A DNA stretch of 34,016 nt from an uncultured bacterium (GTDB taxonomy: Bacteria; Verrucomicrobiota; Kiritimatiellia; RFP12; UBA1067), in contig CADCCQ010000025.1 of assembly GCA_902799955.1 (NCBI GenBank), positions 1-34,016 on the forward strand. The letters are read 5' to 3'. Of this stretch, positions 5,544-13,848 are shown one piece after another (the first letter of the stretch is position 1; every line of letters starts with the position of its first letter). The position numbers and the translations under genes are program-made. The notes beneath the pieces were generated by a model. The model was not told the DNA's origin. It saw nothing but the letters and a program-made list of their open reading frames with translations, and ran no database searches.

Positions 5544-8030
5544 TCAGTCGTCGTCGGAGAAATCGTCGTTGTCGCCGCTCTGCACCGGCGGATCCACCAC
5601 GGGCGACTCCTCGTCCATGGACGCCGTTATCCCTCCAGCGGCGTCCGCTGGCGGCGGCGACTGCGGCTCTGTCGCCGGGTTGTCGCCGTCGCCGCGCCTT
5701 CTGTGCGATATGTAGCGGTTGCTTCCATAACCGTAGCCATAGCCGTATCCGTAGTTGTACCCATAGGAATGGTGGCTGTTGCCAAGGGAGAAGGCGGAAG
5801 TGTTGGACACCTCGACGTCGTTCACGATGACGCCGAGAATGTTCGCACCGGCCTCCGTGAGCACCCTGGAGCAGTACTGGATCGGCTTGAAGTGCGTGCG
5901 GTCGGGGCAGCACATGATCAGCACGGAGTCGACCTGGACCGCAAGGGAGACGACGTCGCCGACGACGCCGTACGGCGGCGAGTCGACGATGATCCTGTCG
6001 TAGTTCTCGCGGGCCCACGCGAAGAAGTCGGAGACTATGCTCGAGCCGAAGATGGTCGCGGGCGTCACGCCGTCCGGCGGCAGCGAGCAGATGGCGTCGA
6101 GGTTGTCGACGGACGTCTTGTTGACCAGCGCCGAGAAATCGATCTTCTTGCCGCCTGCGTTCTGGAGCGAGTGGGAGAAGCTCTTCTCCTCGGTGAGCTC
6201 GAGGTTCCAGACCCTGTAGAGGCGCGGACGACGGAGGTCGAAGTCGACGTGCAGGACCTTGCGTCCCGTCTGGGCGTACGAAATCGCCACCGATGTGGAG
6301 GTAATCGTCTTGCCTTCGCCGGGCTGCGTGGAAATGACGAGCATACAGTGGCTCATCGCCTCGTAGCGCGGGGAGTCCAGGAGGTTCCTGAGCCCGGCCA
6401 CCGCCTCCGAGAACGCGGAGTACTTGTCCTCGATCGTGTACATGGCGACGTGCTCGCGCTTCTTCCTGCGAACGTGCGGAAGGACGGCCAGCACCTTCAG
6501 GGAGAGACGCACCTCGATGTCGGAGAGGTTGACCACGGTGTCCTCGAGGTTGTCGAGGATCAGGACGAACACGAATCCTAGAAGCAGCGAGAGGGACACG
6601 CCGACGCCGAAAATGAGAATCGGGTTGGGCAGGACGGGCTTGCCTGGCAGCGTCGCCGGGCGGCCTATGTTGATTGTCTCGTTGTTGGACTCCGCCTCGT
6701 TGCGGGCCTTCTGCTCGTCGAGGACGAGCGACTCGAACAGATGGCTCGCGATCTGGTACTCCGACTCCAGAGTGCTGAGCTTGGACTCCGCAAGGTTGAT
6801 GCGCTGGCTGAGGTTCGCGACCTCGGCCTGGAGCTGGTTCTGCTTTTCCTTGAGGGACTTCAGGCGGTTCTTCGCCACCTCGAGCATCGACACGCCCGTC
6901 TCCTGGGCGCGGGCCGTCGCATCGAGGAAACGCTTTTTCGCGGCCTCGAGCTCACCGGCCTTGTTGATGACGTCGGGATGCTTCTCGTTGAACGTGTTGA
7001 GCAACTTGTTGTATTCGGCGGAGCGGGACTGGAACTCCTTGTACTCCGCGGCGATTTCCTGCGCCCTCGGAGCATTCACGGAAAGCGAGCCGAACCGCTC
7101 GGGATCCTTGGCGACGGCTGCGAGGAGCTTCGACCATTCCCCCAGCTCCTTCTCCTGCGTCTCCAACTCCAGGATGGTGGATGTCGTGGAGGATATCGAC
7201 TGTTTTACGATGTCCATCTGCGAGCGAAGGTTGTCGACCTTGTGCGTCGTGCGGAACTCCTGGAGGTCGGTGGCGAGCTGGTCCTTCTCGCGACGGCTCT
7301 TCTCCACCTGCTCGTGCAGCTGGCTGACGGCCTTGTCGCAGCGAACCTTGTTCTCCTCGTCCGTGAAGTTCTCGATGGACTGGACGTATGCGTTAGCAAG
7401 GGCCATCGCAAGGTCCTTGTTCCTGGAACGGACGGAGATCGTGATGATGCGCGAATTGCGCTGGAGCTCGATTTCCGAATCGGCAAGGGTCCGGACAATC
7501 TCCTCGTCGGACACCGTGGACGTCGGTGCCTTGCTGCGGTAGGCGTCCTGTATCTTCTTGACGATCGCCTCGCTGCGCCACTGTGGCAGACGGGTGTTGA
7601 AGATCTCGGCGTAGTTGTTGCCGTAGTCGGCCATTGCCTGGTCGATCGCGGAACTTGCCTTTGCCGCGTTGCGGCGAATGTCCATCGTGAACTCGCTCGT
7701 GGACTCGAATATCTCCGGCGAGATCGAATACACCGCGAAGGAGACGATCAACCCGATGAGCAGGAAGACAAACACGGAAAGCCACCGCTGGGAGACGACG
7801 CGCAGGATTCGGCTGAGCGTGAGCGTTCCGACGACGGAACGGTCGTCCGGGGCGACCCCGCCGTACTGTCCGTACTGCCCGTACTGTCCACCATACTGCC
7901 CGTACTGCGCCCCGTACTGCCTTGAGGCTCCATAGTACATGGGAGAACCTGCGCCATACATCGGCTTGCTCGATCCGTAGTACATGGGGCTCGACTTCCC
8001 CGCCCCGCCGTATAATGGTTTATCCGCCAT
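5544..8030 (-). CDS. Wzc-like polysaccharide chain-length/tyrosine autokinase
   Basis: The 828-aa inner-membrane protein is of the Wzz + BY-kinase type, controlling polymerisation and export of surface polysaccharide. Domains in order: a cytoplasmic Tyr/Gly/Gln-rich N-terminus (residues 1-60, 12 tyrosines); transmembrane segment near 81-101; a large periplasmic coiled-coil Wzz region; a second transmembrane segment near 471-490 preceded by PGKPVLPNP; then the kinase with Walker A QPGEGKT (about 571-575), a Walker A' VDFDLRRPR and Walker B IIVDSPPYG; and a C-terminal tyrosine cluster (about 752-777, 8 tyrosines in GYGYG repeats), the usual autophosphorylation tail. ATG 8030 follows GGAGAG. The N-terminal tyrosine-rich stretch is additional to the normal architecture. 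It follows the O-antigen-ligase-like gene, 17 nt downstream. Confidence 0.92.
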   Translation of the reverse strand: MADKPLYGGAGKSSPMYYGSSKPMYGAGSPMYYGASRQYGAQYGQYGGQYGQYGQYGGVAPDDRSVVGTLTLSRILRVVSQRWLSVFVFLLIGLIVSFAVYSISPEIFESTSEFTMDIRRNAAKASSAIDQAMADYGNNYAEIFNTRLPQWRSEAIVKKIQDAYRSKAPTSTVSDEEIVRTLADSEIELQRNSRIITISVRSRNKDLAMALANAYVQSIENFTDEENKVRCDKAVSQLHEQVEKSRREKDQLATDLQEFRTTHKVDNLRSQMDIVKQSISSTTSTILELETQEKELGEWSKLLAAVAKDPERFGSLSVNAPRAQEIAAEYKEFQSRSAEYNKLLNTFNEKHPDVINKAGELEAAKKRFLDATARAQETGVSMLEVAKNRLKSLKEKQNQLQAEVANLSQRINLAESKLSTLESEYQIASHLFESLVLDEQKARNEAESNNETINIGRPATLPGKPVLPNPILIFGVGVSLSLLLGFVFVLILDNLEDTVVNLSDIEVRLSLKVLAVLPHVRRKKREHVAMYTIEDKYSAFSEAVAGLRNLLDSPRYEAMSHCMLVISTQPGEGKTITSTSVAISYAQTGRKVLHVDFDLRRPRLYRVWNLELTEEKSFSHSLQNAGGKKIDFSALVNKTSVDNLDAICSLPPDGVTPATIFGSSIVSDFFAWARENYDRIIVDSPPYGVVGDVVSLAVQVDSVLIMCCPDRTHFKPIQYCSRVLTEAGANILGVIVNDVEVSNTSAFSLGNSHHSYGYNYGYGYGYGYGSNRYISHRRRGDGDNPATEPQSPPPADAAGGITASMDEESPVVDPPVQSGDNDDFSDDD

Positions 8031-8047
8031 CTTTCAACTCTCCGATT

Positions 8048-9448
8048 TCAACCGTTAGATTCACCATCCTGCGCCTCCTTCTTCGGGAAGGAGCTTCCCG
8101 AAAGGGCGAGGAACGCACCAGCCGAGAGCAGTATCTCAGGCCGCAGAAACGAAGCATCGACAAACGACTCAGCCGCAAGCGCAACGACCGCAAGGATCCC
8201 CAACGCCGACATCGGCAGAAAAGCCCTGACACCAATCGCACCGACAAGCCGTCTGACAAACGTGAACAAAAGGAACGCAAGGGGAAGAGCAATCGTCGCC
8301 GCGCCGATGATTCCCCTTTCGCAAAGAAGCATCCACCAGCCGCAGAACGGGGCCTGCGGCAAGACGCCATTCCACGCCGTCCAGTCAGCCTCAGAGGCAA
8401 GCAGTCTCACCTGGCCGGGGAAGGATCCCAGGCCGGTTCCCAGCCAGATGCCGCCCCGCCACACCGAATGTGAAAGCTCGGAAAGCCGCATACGAAGCTC
8501 CCAGAACCCATCAGGAAACATTCCGCCGCCGTTGAAAAAGGCCAAATGCGAGTCCAAAACCTCCTTCTGGACTAGTGTCAACGATATGGCGACAGGCACA
8601 ACGGCGGCAATTATCAGCCCCGCCACGAACTTCAGGGCGTCAGCCGGATGACATGCGACCCAAAGATAGACCGCGGAGAATAGAAACAGCAGAACGGCCA
8701 CGGCGGCGAAGAGAAGAACAACATGGAACGGCGCAAAGAAGAATAGCCCCGCCGCGTCAAGGCCTATTCCAAGAGCGAAAAGAAGAAGAAGCTTGTTCCA
8801 CTTGCATTCAAACGACCCCGCGAAAGCCACTATGCCGCCGATGAAGCAGAAGCCGAATCCACACCCGACGTAAGAAGGCGGCCAAATCCCCGCATCGAGC
8901 AGTTTGGCAGCCGAACCTATGCCCAGACGCGCCGCGGCAAGAAAAGCAAGAAGAGCAACACCTGCGAGAATGGACATGGTGGAAAGAAACGAAAGCCTCG
9001 CGGACTTGCCGAGCGCGTGCCTGCACCCCATCAGCACCGGGAACATCGAGACGACAACGGCGAACTCAAGGAAGCCCGAGCCCTCTGCATGCCCGGGGAA
9101 GATCGACACGGACGGTTCCGTCACTATCCATTTGCCAAGTTCGACGTCGTAGCATTCCTGCACACCACCGTTGAACATGCGAATAGCCGCGAAGACGGCC
9201 AGCAACACCAGCAGCCAGAAGAGCGGATCGACAAGAACCAACATGCAGACGCGGATACGTGCGTCATACAGCATTTCAGTCGACCGGCGTGATGGCTCCA
9301 TCAGGAACCAAAGCACGCCGGCGAAGGAAAGCCAGAGCAAAGATATCGCAATCTCGCGCTGACCGCAAAATGGAAATAGTATCAGCGGCGCCACCGACAA
9401 CAATGCCAGGTGCGCCGCCAAGGCGTATTTAGAAACAAATCTCTGCAC
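8048..9448 (-). CDS. O-antigen ligase/polymerase-like membrane protein
   Basis: A very hydrophobic protein (about 466 aa from the start used here) with ten or more predicted membrane segments and a large extracytoplasmic loop rich in Trp/Gly around GGIWLGTGLGSFPGQV, the kind of motif found in Wzy/WaaL (O-antigen ligase domain) proteins. In the polysaccharide cluster the likely role is polymerisation or ligation of repeat units on the outer face of the inner membrane. I chose GTG at 9448 because AAAGAG precedes it and it lies just after the stop of the beta-barrel gene (9457). A TTG at 9493 would extend it into that gene. It is followed 17 nt later by the tyrosine kinase gene, whose ribosome binding site overlaps its end. 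Confidence 0.75.
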   Translation of the reverse strand: MQRFVSKYALAAHLALLSVAPLILFPFCGQREIAISLLWLSFAGVLWFLMEPSRRSTEMLYDARIRVCMLVLVDPLFWLLVLLAVFAAIRMFNGGVQECYDVELGKWIVTEPSVSIFPGHAEGSGFLEFAVVVSMFPVLMGCRHALGKSARLSFLSTMSILAGVALLAFLAAARLGIGSAAKLLDAGIWPPSYVGCGFGFCFIGGIVAFAGSFECKWNKLLLLFALGIGLDAAGLFFFAPFHVVLLFAAVAVLLFLFSAVYLWVACHPADALKFVAGLIIAAVVPVAISLTLVQKEVLDSHLAFFNGGGMFPDGFWELRMRLSELSHSVWRGGIWLGTGLGSFPGQVRLLASEADWTAWNGVLPQAPFCGWWMLLCERGIIGAATIALPLAFLLFTFVRRLVGAIGVRAFLPMSALGILAVVALAAESFVDASFLRPEILLSAGAFLALSGSSFPKKEAQDGESNG

Positions 9449-9456
9449 TACGCTCT

Positions 9457-10716
9457 TTAGTACGTCAGGCTGAAGCCGACAGTCCCGCGCCAACGGTCAT
9501 AGTCATACGCATTGCCACGGATGTGGCCGCCAGAGCAGTACTCGGACTGGTACTCGACACGCCCGAAGACCGACGCAATGTTGTTGATCTTGTAGATCAG
9601 GCTGATGCGCGCCGTCCAGATGTCAGTGTCGTAGTCGTCGGATTCAAACTCCGTGAACTCATGCGTCTCCTTGCGGTAGTTCAGGTCAAGCGAAGCGCGA
9701 AGGGAGTTCCTGACGAGGCTCTTGGAGGTACCGACGCCAAAGTGGTAGACCTTGATGGCGCTACCGCGCTCACGCTCGGACGGCTGGTAGTAGCTCGCGC
9801 CGACGAGCATGACGTGCCAGGTGTTGTTCGCGTCGATCTGCCAGTCAGCATTCGCGCGATACGTCCAGCCGTCGATGTCCTTGGCACCGTCACCGTACTC
9901 AAACCTGCTCCAGCCGGTGAGCAGCCTGTAGCTGAGCTTCTCGGTGGCGCGGGTCGCGATACCACCCATGACAGACCAGCCGCGGGAGTCGCTGTAGACG
10001 CGATGGCGGTAGCTGGAGGACTCGCCAGGCTTGACGTCGTTGTCCTGCCAGTACCACTGGTAGTCGGCAGCCACGATGAAGTCCATCCAGCTGTTGACCG
10101 CGTAGCCAGCCTCGCCGCCGACGACTGTACGCTTCCACCCGAAGAGCCAGGCGTACTTGTCAACGTTGTTGTCGTAGTCAAGGTAGTAGTAGCTGGCGTT
10201 CAAGGCGGCGTGGAGGCGCTCGTTTAGACGACGCTCAAGCACGACCTCCCCGTTGAACTCCTTGCGGTCACGGCCGATGCCGCGGCCGTTGTGCTCGGAC
10301 ATATCGTCGTCCTGGGCAATCTGGTAGAAGCGCTCAAACGCCCTGAGCGACCAGCCAGGCTCGTTCATCTTGGAGTTCGCCCATTCCAGGTTGAGGCTCT
10401 CGCCATAGCTGGAGGAGTTGAGCTGACTGGTATATCTGTTGTATGCATGGTACTGATACCATATCTTGGCGTCAACCTTCCAGTTGTCGTCAAGGTACGT
10501 CGCCTGTAGGGACGGATTGACGATCCACTGGGATCCAGCCTTGCTGTGTTTCGTTGAGTCAACGTTCGAGTCGTATGTGTACGACATCGAGAGATACGGG
10601 CGCAGGGTCAGGCGGTTGTCGAGATACCTGAGGTGGCCCTCGCGGTTTATATCCTCGGCCATTGCAACCGCAGAGGCAGATACCGCAACTGCAGCCATTA
10701 GATATGATTTCTTCAT
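9457..10716 (-). CDS. Outer-membrane beta-barrel of polysaccharide export cluster
   Basis: The 419-aa protein has a signal peptide (cleavage after SAVAMA, near residue 20) followed by alternating aromatic/polar strands across its whole length and a C-terminal strand ending VGFSLTY, typical of outer-membrane barrels. There are many Trp/Tyr girdle residues (for example WKVDAKIWYQYHAYN). It resembles the barrel proteins that accompany Wza/Wzc genes in exopolysaccharide clusters of PVC and related bacteria, which may form the outer-membrane exit. The start ATG 10716 follows AAGGAGA at ideal spacing. It lies between an unknown secreted protein and the O-antigen-ligase-like gene in the same direction. 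The substrate cannot be told from the sequence. Confidence 0.75.
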   Translation of the reverse strand: MKKSYLMAAVAVSASAVAMAEDINREGHLRYLDNRLTLRPYLSMSYTYDSNVDSTKHSKAGSQWIVNPSLQATYLDDNWKVDAKIWYQYHAYNRYTSQLNSSSYGESLNLEWANSKMNEPGWSLRAFERFYQIAQDDDMSEHNGRGIGRDRKEFNGEVVLERRLNERLHAALNASYYYLDYDNNVDKYAWLFGWKRTVVGGEAGYAVNSWMDFIVAADYQWYWQDNDVKPGESSSYRHRVYSDSRGWSVMGGIATRATEKLSYRLLTGWSRFEYGDGAKDIDGWTYRANADWQIDANNTWHVMLVGASYYQPSERERGSAIKVYHFGVGTSKSLVRNSLRASLDLNYRKETHEFTEFESDDYDTDIWTARISLIYKINNIASVFGRVEYQSEYCSGGHIRGNAYDYDRWRGTVGFSLTY

Positions 10717-10760
10717 TTGGTTCTCCTTGTTGAATGAGCAGTGACTACGTCAGGACAAAA

Positions 10761-11708
10761 TCAATATGTCGTCTGGCCGGGATAGCCCTTGGCCTCCTCG
10801 CTACCCTTGAATCCGCTGCCGCGGCGATATTGGCCGGACCAGGGGTCAGAGGGGCTCGCGGAACGGGGCTGCGCCGTCAGCGGATCGCTGTTCATGCGCA
10901 TGGGAAGCGCGTACGTGGTGTCGTCGAGGGCCATATCCGAAAACGCGCCCGAGGTCTTTCCTCCAGGGGCAGTGGCGAGATCGGACGAAAGCATACCGTA
11001 GATCGAGGCGTCGGCCACCAGGGTGGGGGCAACCCATCCGTCACCGAGTTCAGGCTGACGGGCGCCGTCGCCAACGGCGAGCATCGGCTCGTAGCTCTTC
11101 TCCCTGCCCTCGCCGAGAGCCGCCGGAAACCATTCGTCGCGGGCGAGCTCGCGGGAGTTCGCAGGAAGTCCCGAGATTAGAGTCTCGCGGAGGTCGGCGG
11201 GCTTGCCATTCGAGCTGCGGATGAACATCAGCGCCGCGAATCCGTCCCTGACGCCCTCGTTGCCGTCGCCGGCGTTGCGCGCCTGGATGATCTTCATCGT
11301 GTCGACGGCCACCTTCTTGACCTCTTCGGGCTTCGATCCGTCCGCGACCTTGCCGCCCAGCGATTCATTGAGGACGGTGAGCGACTCGAGGGAGGACGTC
11401 GCATATATCTCTGCAAGCATCGCCGCGCGGTTGTCGGGCGACACGGACTCGAACGCCGCCATCGCAGCCTCGACGTAAAGCTTCGTCTTGTCCGCCAGAG
11501 GCGCATTCAAGCCGTCGATGGCCGCGTTCACCTTGGCGAGGAACGCAACCTGATCGTCCTTGTTGAGCTGCTTTACGACCTGAGACATCGTCTTCGGGTC
11601 CTTTGCGGCCTCGCCAACCTTGGCGGAGGCATCAGCAAGCGACATAGCAGACACGCTCGTCGCCGCAAGTGCGGCAAAAGCCGCGAATCCGATTATTGCT
11701 TTCTTCAT
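10761..11708 (-). CDS. Secreted protein of unknown function in polysaccharide cluster
   Basis: I do not recognise this family. The 315-aa protein has a clear signal peptide (cleavage after SVSAM or nearby, residues 20-22). The mature part is helical, Ala/Lys/Asp-rich in the first two thirds, resembling a repeat-like helical solenoid (KVGEAAKDPKTMSQVV, AFLAKVNAAIDGL). The C-terminal third is Gly/Ser/Pro-rich and probably disordered, ending in YPGQTTY. ATG 11708 is preceded by AAAGGGAGA. It sits between the Wza-like lipoprotein and the beta-barrel, so it probably works in the periplasm with them. No catalytic motif is evident. Confidence 0.7.
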   Translation of the reverse strand: MKKAIIGFAAFAALAATSVSAMSLADASAKVGEAAKDPKTMSQVVKQLNKDDQVAFLAKVNAAIDGLNAPLADKTKLYVEAAMAAFESVSPDNRAAMLAEIYATSSLESLTVLNESLGGKVADGSKPEEVKKVAVDTMKIIQARNAGDGNEGVRDGFAALMFIRSSNGKPADLRETLISGLPANSRELARDEWFPAALGEGREKSYEPMLAVGDGARQPELGDGWVAPTLVADASIYGMLSSDLATAPGGKTSGAFSDMALDDTTYALPMRMNSDPLTAQPRSASPSDPWSGQYRRGSGFKGSEEAKGYPGQTTY

Positions 11709-11766
11709 TTTTTGTTCTCCCTTTCAGATTGACTGACTTTCTGTTTTGTTTCCATTTACCACATCA

Positions 11767-12438
11767 TCACCACATCGCTTCATAGACATACACCACGTCG
11801 CCCGGCCGCAGAAGCATGTCCTTGTCGATTCGTCCTTTCTCGCCAATCTCGACAAGGTCCACCTTCGTCGTTGTCTTTGAGCCGTCTTCAGCGCACCTCG
11901 TTACAAGCACCCTGCGTTTGTCGGCAAACGGCTTGGTTCCGCCTGCCACCTGCAACGCCTTCGTTACCGTAAGGTCCATAGTCGGCGGCATGTTCACCGG
12001 GCCGGGAATCGCGACCTCGCCCAACACATTCACGGTGCCGTATGGACTCACGCCCTGCTTGAAGTCGAACGGCGCGAACTTGACGGAGACCTGAGGACGC
12101 TTGATGTACTCCTGGTATATCTTCGTGAGCTTCTTCTGGAAGTCCTCAAGCGTAAGTCCACTGCACTCGACCGGCTCGGTAAGAAGATATGGAATCGGAA
12201 GCTTACCGCTCTGGTCGACCTGGACGTCCATCGTCGCCGGCTGCACACCAGGTGCGCCGACAACGATGCTCAGCATTACGCCGGGACGAATACGCGGCTT
12301 ACCGTCTGGCACCCATGTTGGCACGACAGTTACGTCTACCGGCTCCTCAGTCCGGAACATATCGATAATCGTCCGACACCCGCACAATACGATGCACAGG
12401 AGAGGCAACAACGATATTTTTGTGTACACTCTATCCAT
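11767..12438 (-). CDS. Wza-like polysaccharide export lipoprotein
   Basis: The 223-aa protein has a lipoprotein signal peptide (lipobox LCGC, Cys21), a Poly_export domain (PGVMLSIVVGAPG through the DQSGKLPIPY strand and the LTLEDFQKKLTKIYQEY helix) and one SLBB-type domain (VNVLGEVAIPGPV to LLRPGDVVYVYEAMW). Such proteins form the periplasmic/outer-membrane secretion channel that docks on Wzc-type kinases. At this length it has a single SLBB unit and no obvious long C-terminal amphipathic helix, so the separate barrel protein downstream may supply the outer-membrane pore. It is the first gene of the export cluster and has its own promoter overlapping the end of tsaE. Confidence 0.88.
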   Translation of the reverse strand: MDRVYTKISLLPLLCIVLCGCRTIIDMFRTEEPVDVTVVPTWVPDGKPRIRPGVMLSIVVGAPGVQPATMDVQVDQSGKLPIPYLLTEPVECSGLTLEDFQKKLTKIYQEYIKRPQVSVKFAPFDFKQGVSPYGTVNVLGEVAIPGPVNMPPTMDLTVTKALQVAGGTKPFADKRRVLVTRCAEDGSKTTTKVDLVEIGEKGRIDKDMLLRPGDVVYVYEAMW

Positions 12439-12448
12439 ATCACCTTGT

Positions 12449-12478
12449 ATTATACACCATCCACGGCATAAAAGTCAA
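12449..12478 (-). promoter_or_regulatory. Promoter of the polysaccharide export cluster
   Basis: On the minus strand there is TTGACT (12478..12473), an 18-nt spacer and TATAAT (12454..12449). This is the best sigma70 -35/-10 pair in the window. It lies across the last codons of tsaE. The ATG of the Wza-like gene is only 10 nt after the -10, so the transcript leader would be very short unless translation starts further in. Confidence 0.7.
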
Positions 12479-12905
12479 TGAGAATTTTACGATTTTCTTC
12501 GCCCTCGCCATGGAGGAAGGAAACGTGCCTGGCGGACTCTGGAACCAGCCCGCCTGCACGGTCCGGCCACTCGACGACAAGCACGGCTCCGCGCGAGAGG
12601 TAGTCCTCCCAGCCGATGGCCTCCACGTCCTCCTCGCCGGAAAGCCTGTAGAGATCCATGTGGACAAGCAGAGGTATGCGCGGCGAGGCCGCCGAGGAGC
12701 GGTGCTCCTGCACTATGCAGAACGTCGGCGAGGTGACGCGCCCCGACACGCCGAGCGCGGCGGCGAGCCCCTGCGTGAACGTGGTCTTCCCTGCGCCGAG
12801 CTCCCCTTCCAGGCACACGACGTCGCCCGGGCGAAGCTCGTCGGCAAACCGCGCGGCCAGCTCCCACGTCTCCTCGACTGAGTCGACCTCAAACAAGCCC
12901 TTCAT
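12450..12905 (-). CDS. tsaE: tRNA threonylcarbamoyladenosine biosynthesis ATPase TsaE
   Basis: The 151-aa P-loop ATPase acts with TsaB and TsaD to make the universal t6A37 modification of ANN-decoding tRNAs. It shows the family's Walker A GELGAGKTTFTQG, the SPTFCIVQEH segment, HMDLYRL and the VVEWPDR motif. The size is typical. Its first 17 nt overlap the end of the upstream dehydrogenase gene, implying coupling. tsaB and tsaD are not in the window. The next promoter downstream overlaps its stop codon. Confidence 0.93.
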   Translation of the reverse strand: MKGLFEVDSVEETWELAARFADELRPGDVVCLEGELGAGKTTFTQGLAAALGVSGRVTSPTFCIVQEHRSSAASPRIPLLVHMDLYRLSGEEDVEAIGWEDYLSRGAVLVVEWPDRAGGLVPESARHVSFLHGEGEENRKILIDFYAVDGV

Positions 12906-13848
12906 GCTTCAGCTCCTCCAGGCACATCATCAGGTAGTCGGACGAGAACGCCGACGAGTGCGGCATCATCACGAGGTTCCACGGCAGCGAGCGCGGATCC
13001 GCGGCGAGTATCTCCGCGCCGGCGTCTCCCTCGCCGATGCGGCTCTCGCCTTTGAACACGTCAAGGTACGCGCCGGCGATGCGGTTCCCGCGCAGCGCAT
13101 CGAGGAGCGCGGCCTCGTCGACCGCGTTGCCGCGCCCGACGTTGACTACGACGCAGCGGCGCGGCAGGCGCGCTATCAGCCGCGCGTCGAGGAAGTCGTC
13201 GGTGCCGGTGTCGCTCGGCAGCGCCATCACGAACCAGTCAGCGTCCCTTGCGAGCGTCGGCAGTTCGGAGACGTTCCTCCTCGTCACGCCCGCGACTTCG
13301 ATCCCAAGCGCGGCAAGCCTCTCGCCTATCGCCCTTCCGATTCGGCCGTAGCCGGCGACGACTGCCTTCGTCCCCGCGACCGTGCGGCACACGCCTCCGA
13401 TCGCCGCCCTCGGCCACGCGTCGCGCCAGGGCGTCGCGCCCGCCCTCGCGGACGCGACCTCGCGCCTGAAGAACCCCCTCGCCCACGCGAGAACGAACCC
13501 GGCGACGGTCTCAGACATTATCTTCCCGTGGAAGCCGCCGAAGTGGACCTTCACGCCCGGCGGCGCGTCGCGCCACGCGACGAGTTCGCGCCCCGCGCCC
13601 GGCGTCGCCAAGACCTCCAGCCTTCGCGCAATTGAAAACCACTCGGCCCTGAAATGCCACGTGATGACGTGCGTCGCCTCGGGGAGCCGGCGGAGAAACG
13701 CCCTGTCGCCCGTCACGCGCACGACGCTGCTTCCCGCCGGGGCCATCGACTTCAAAAGCGCGATCTCCCTCGCGCCGGCGCGGAAGCACCGCTCCGGCCA
13801 GTCAAGATAGACAAGGTAAAACCTTTGTCTGGCTGTCTTTCCCTTCAT
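12889..13848 (-). CDS. D-isomer-specific 2-hydroxyacid dehydrogenase
   Basis: The 319-aa NAD(P)-dependent oxidoreductase is of the D-2-hydroxyacid dehydrogenase family. The cofactor domain has GYGRIGRAIGERLAALG. The catalytic Arg is in VVNVGRGNAVDE, the acidic partner is near AYLDVFKGES and the catalytic His is in MMPHSSAFS. The N-terminal substrate domain is divergent, so the substrate (glyoxylate, phosphoglycerate, hydroxypyruvate or a D-lactate-like acid) cannot be assigned. ATG 13848 overlaps the methyltransferase stop as ATGA; an upstream in-frame extension runs through the methyltransferase gene and is rejected. The gene ends 17 nt inside tsaE. Confidence 0.85.
   Translation of the reverse strand: MKGKTARQRFYLVYLDWPERCFRAGAREIALLKSMAPAGSSVVRVTGDRAFLRRLPEATHVITWHFRAEWFSIARRLEVLATPGAGRELVAWRDAPPGVKVHFGGFHGKIMSETVAGFVLAWARGFFRREVASARAGATPWRDAWPRAAIGGVCRTVAGTKAVVAGYGRIGRAIGERLAALGIEVAGVTRRNVSELPTLARDADWFVMALPSDTGTDDFLDARLIARLPRRCVVVNVGRGNAVDEAALLDALRGNRIAGAYLDVFKGESRIGEGDAGAEILAADPRSLPWNLVMMPHSSAFSSDYLMMCLEELKHEGLV

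Noticed and set aside
5181..6581. A 466-codon plus-strand open frame opposite argC and the tyrosine kinase
   Set aside because: No domain; covered by well-supported minus-strand genes.
8010..8017. A TATAAT-like string on the plus strand at the start of the tyrosine kinase gene
   Set aside because: It is inside coding sequence on the opposite strand, with no gene downstream on the plus strand.
9449..9493. TTG start at 9493 for the O-antigen-ligase-like protein
   Set aside because: It would overlap the beta-barrel gene by 37 nt; GTG 9448 with AAAGAG upstream fits better.
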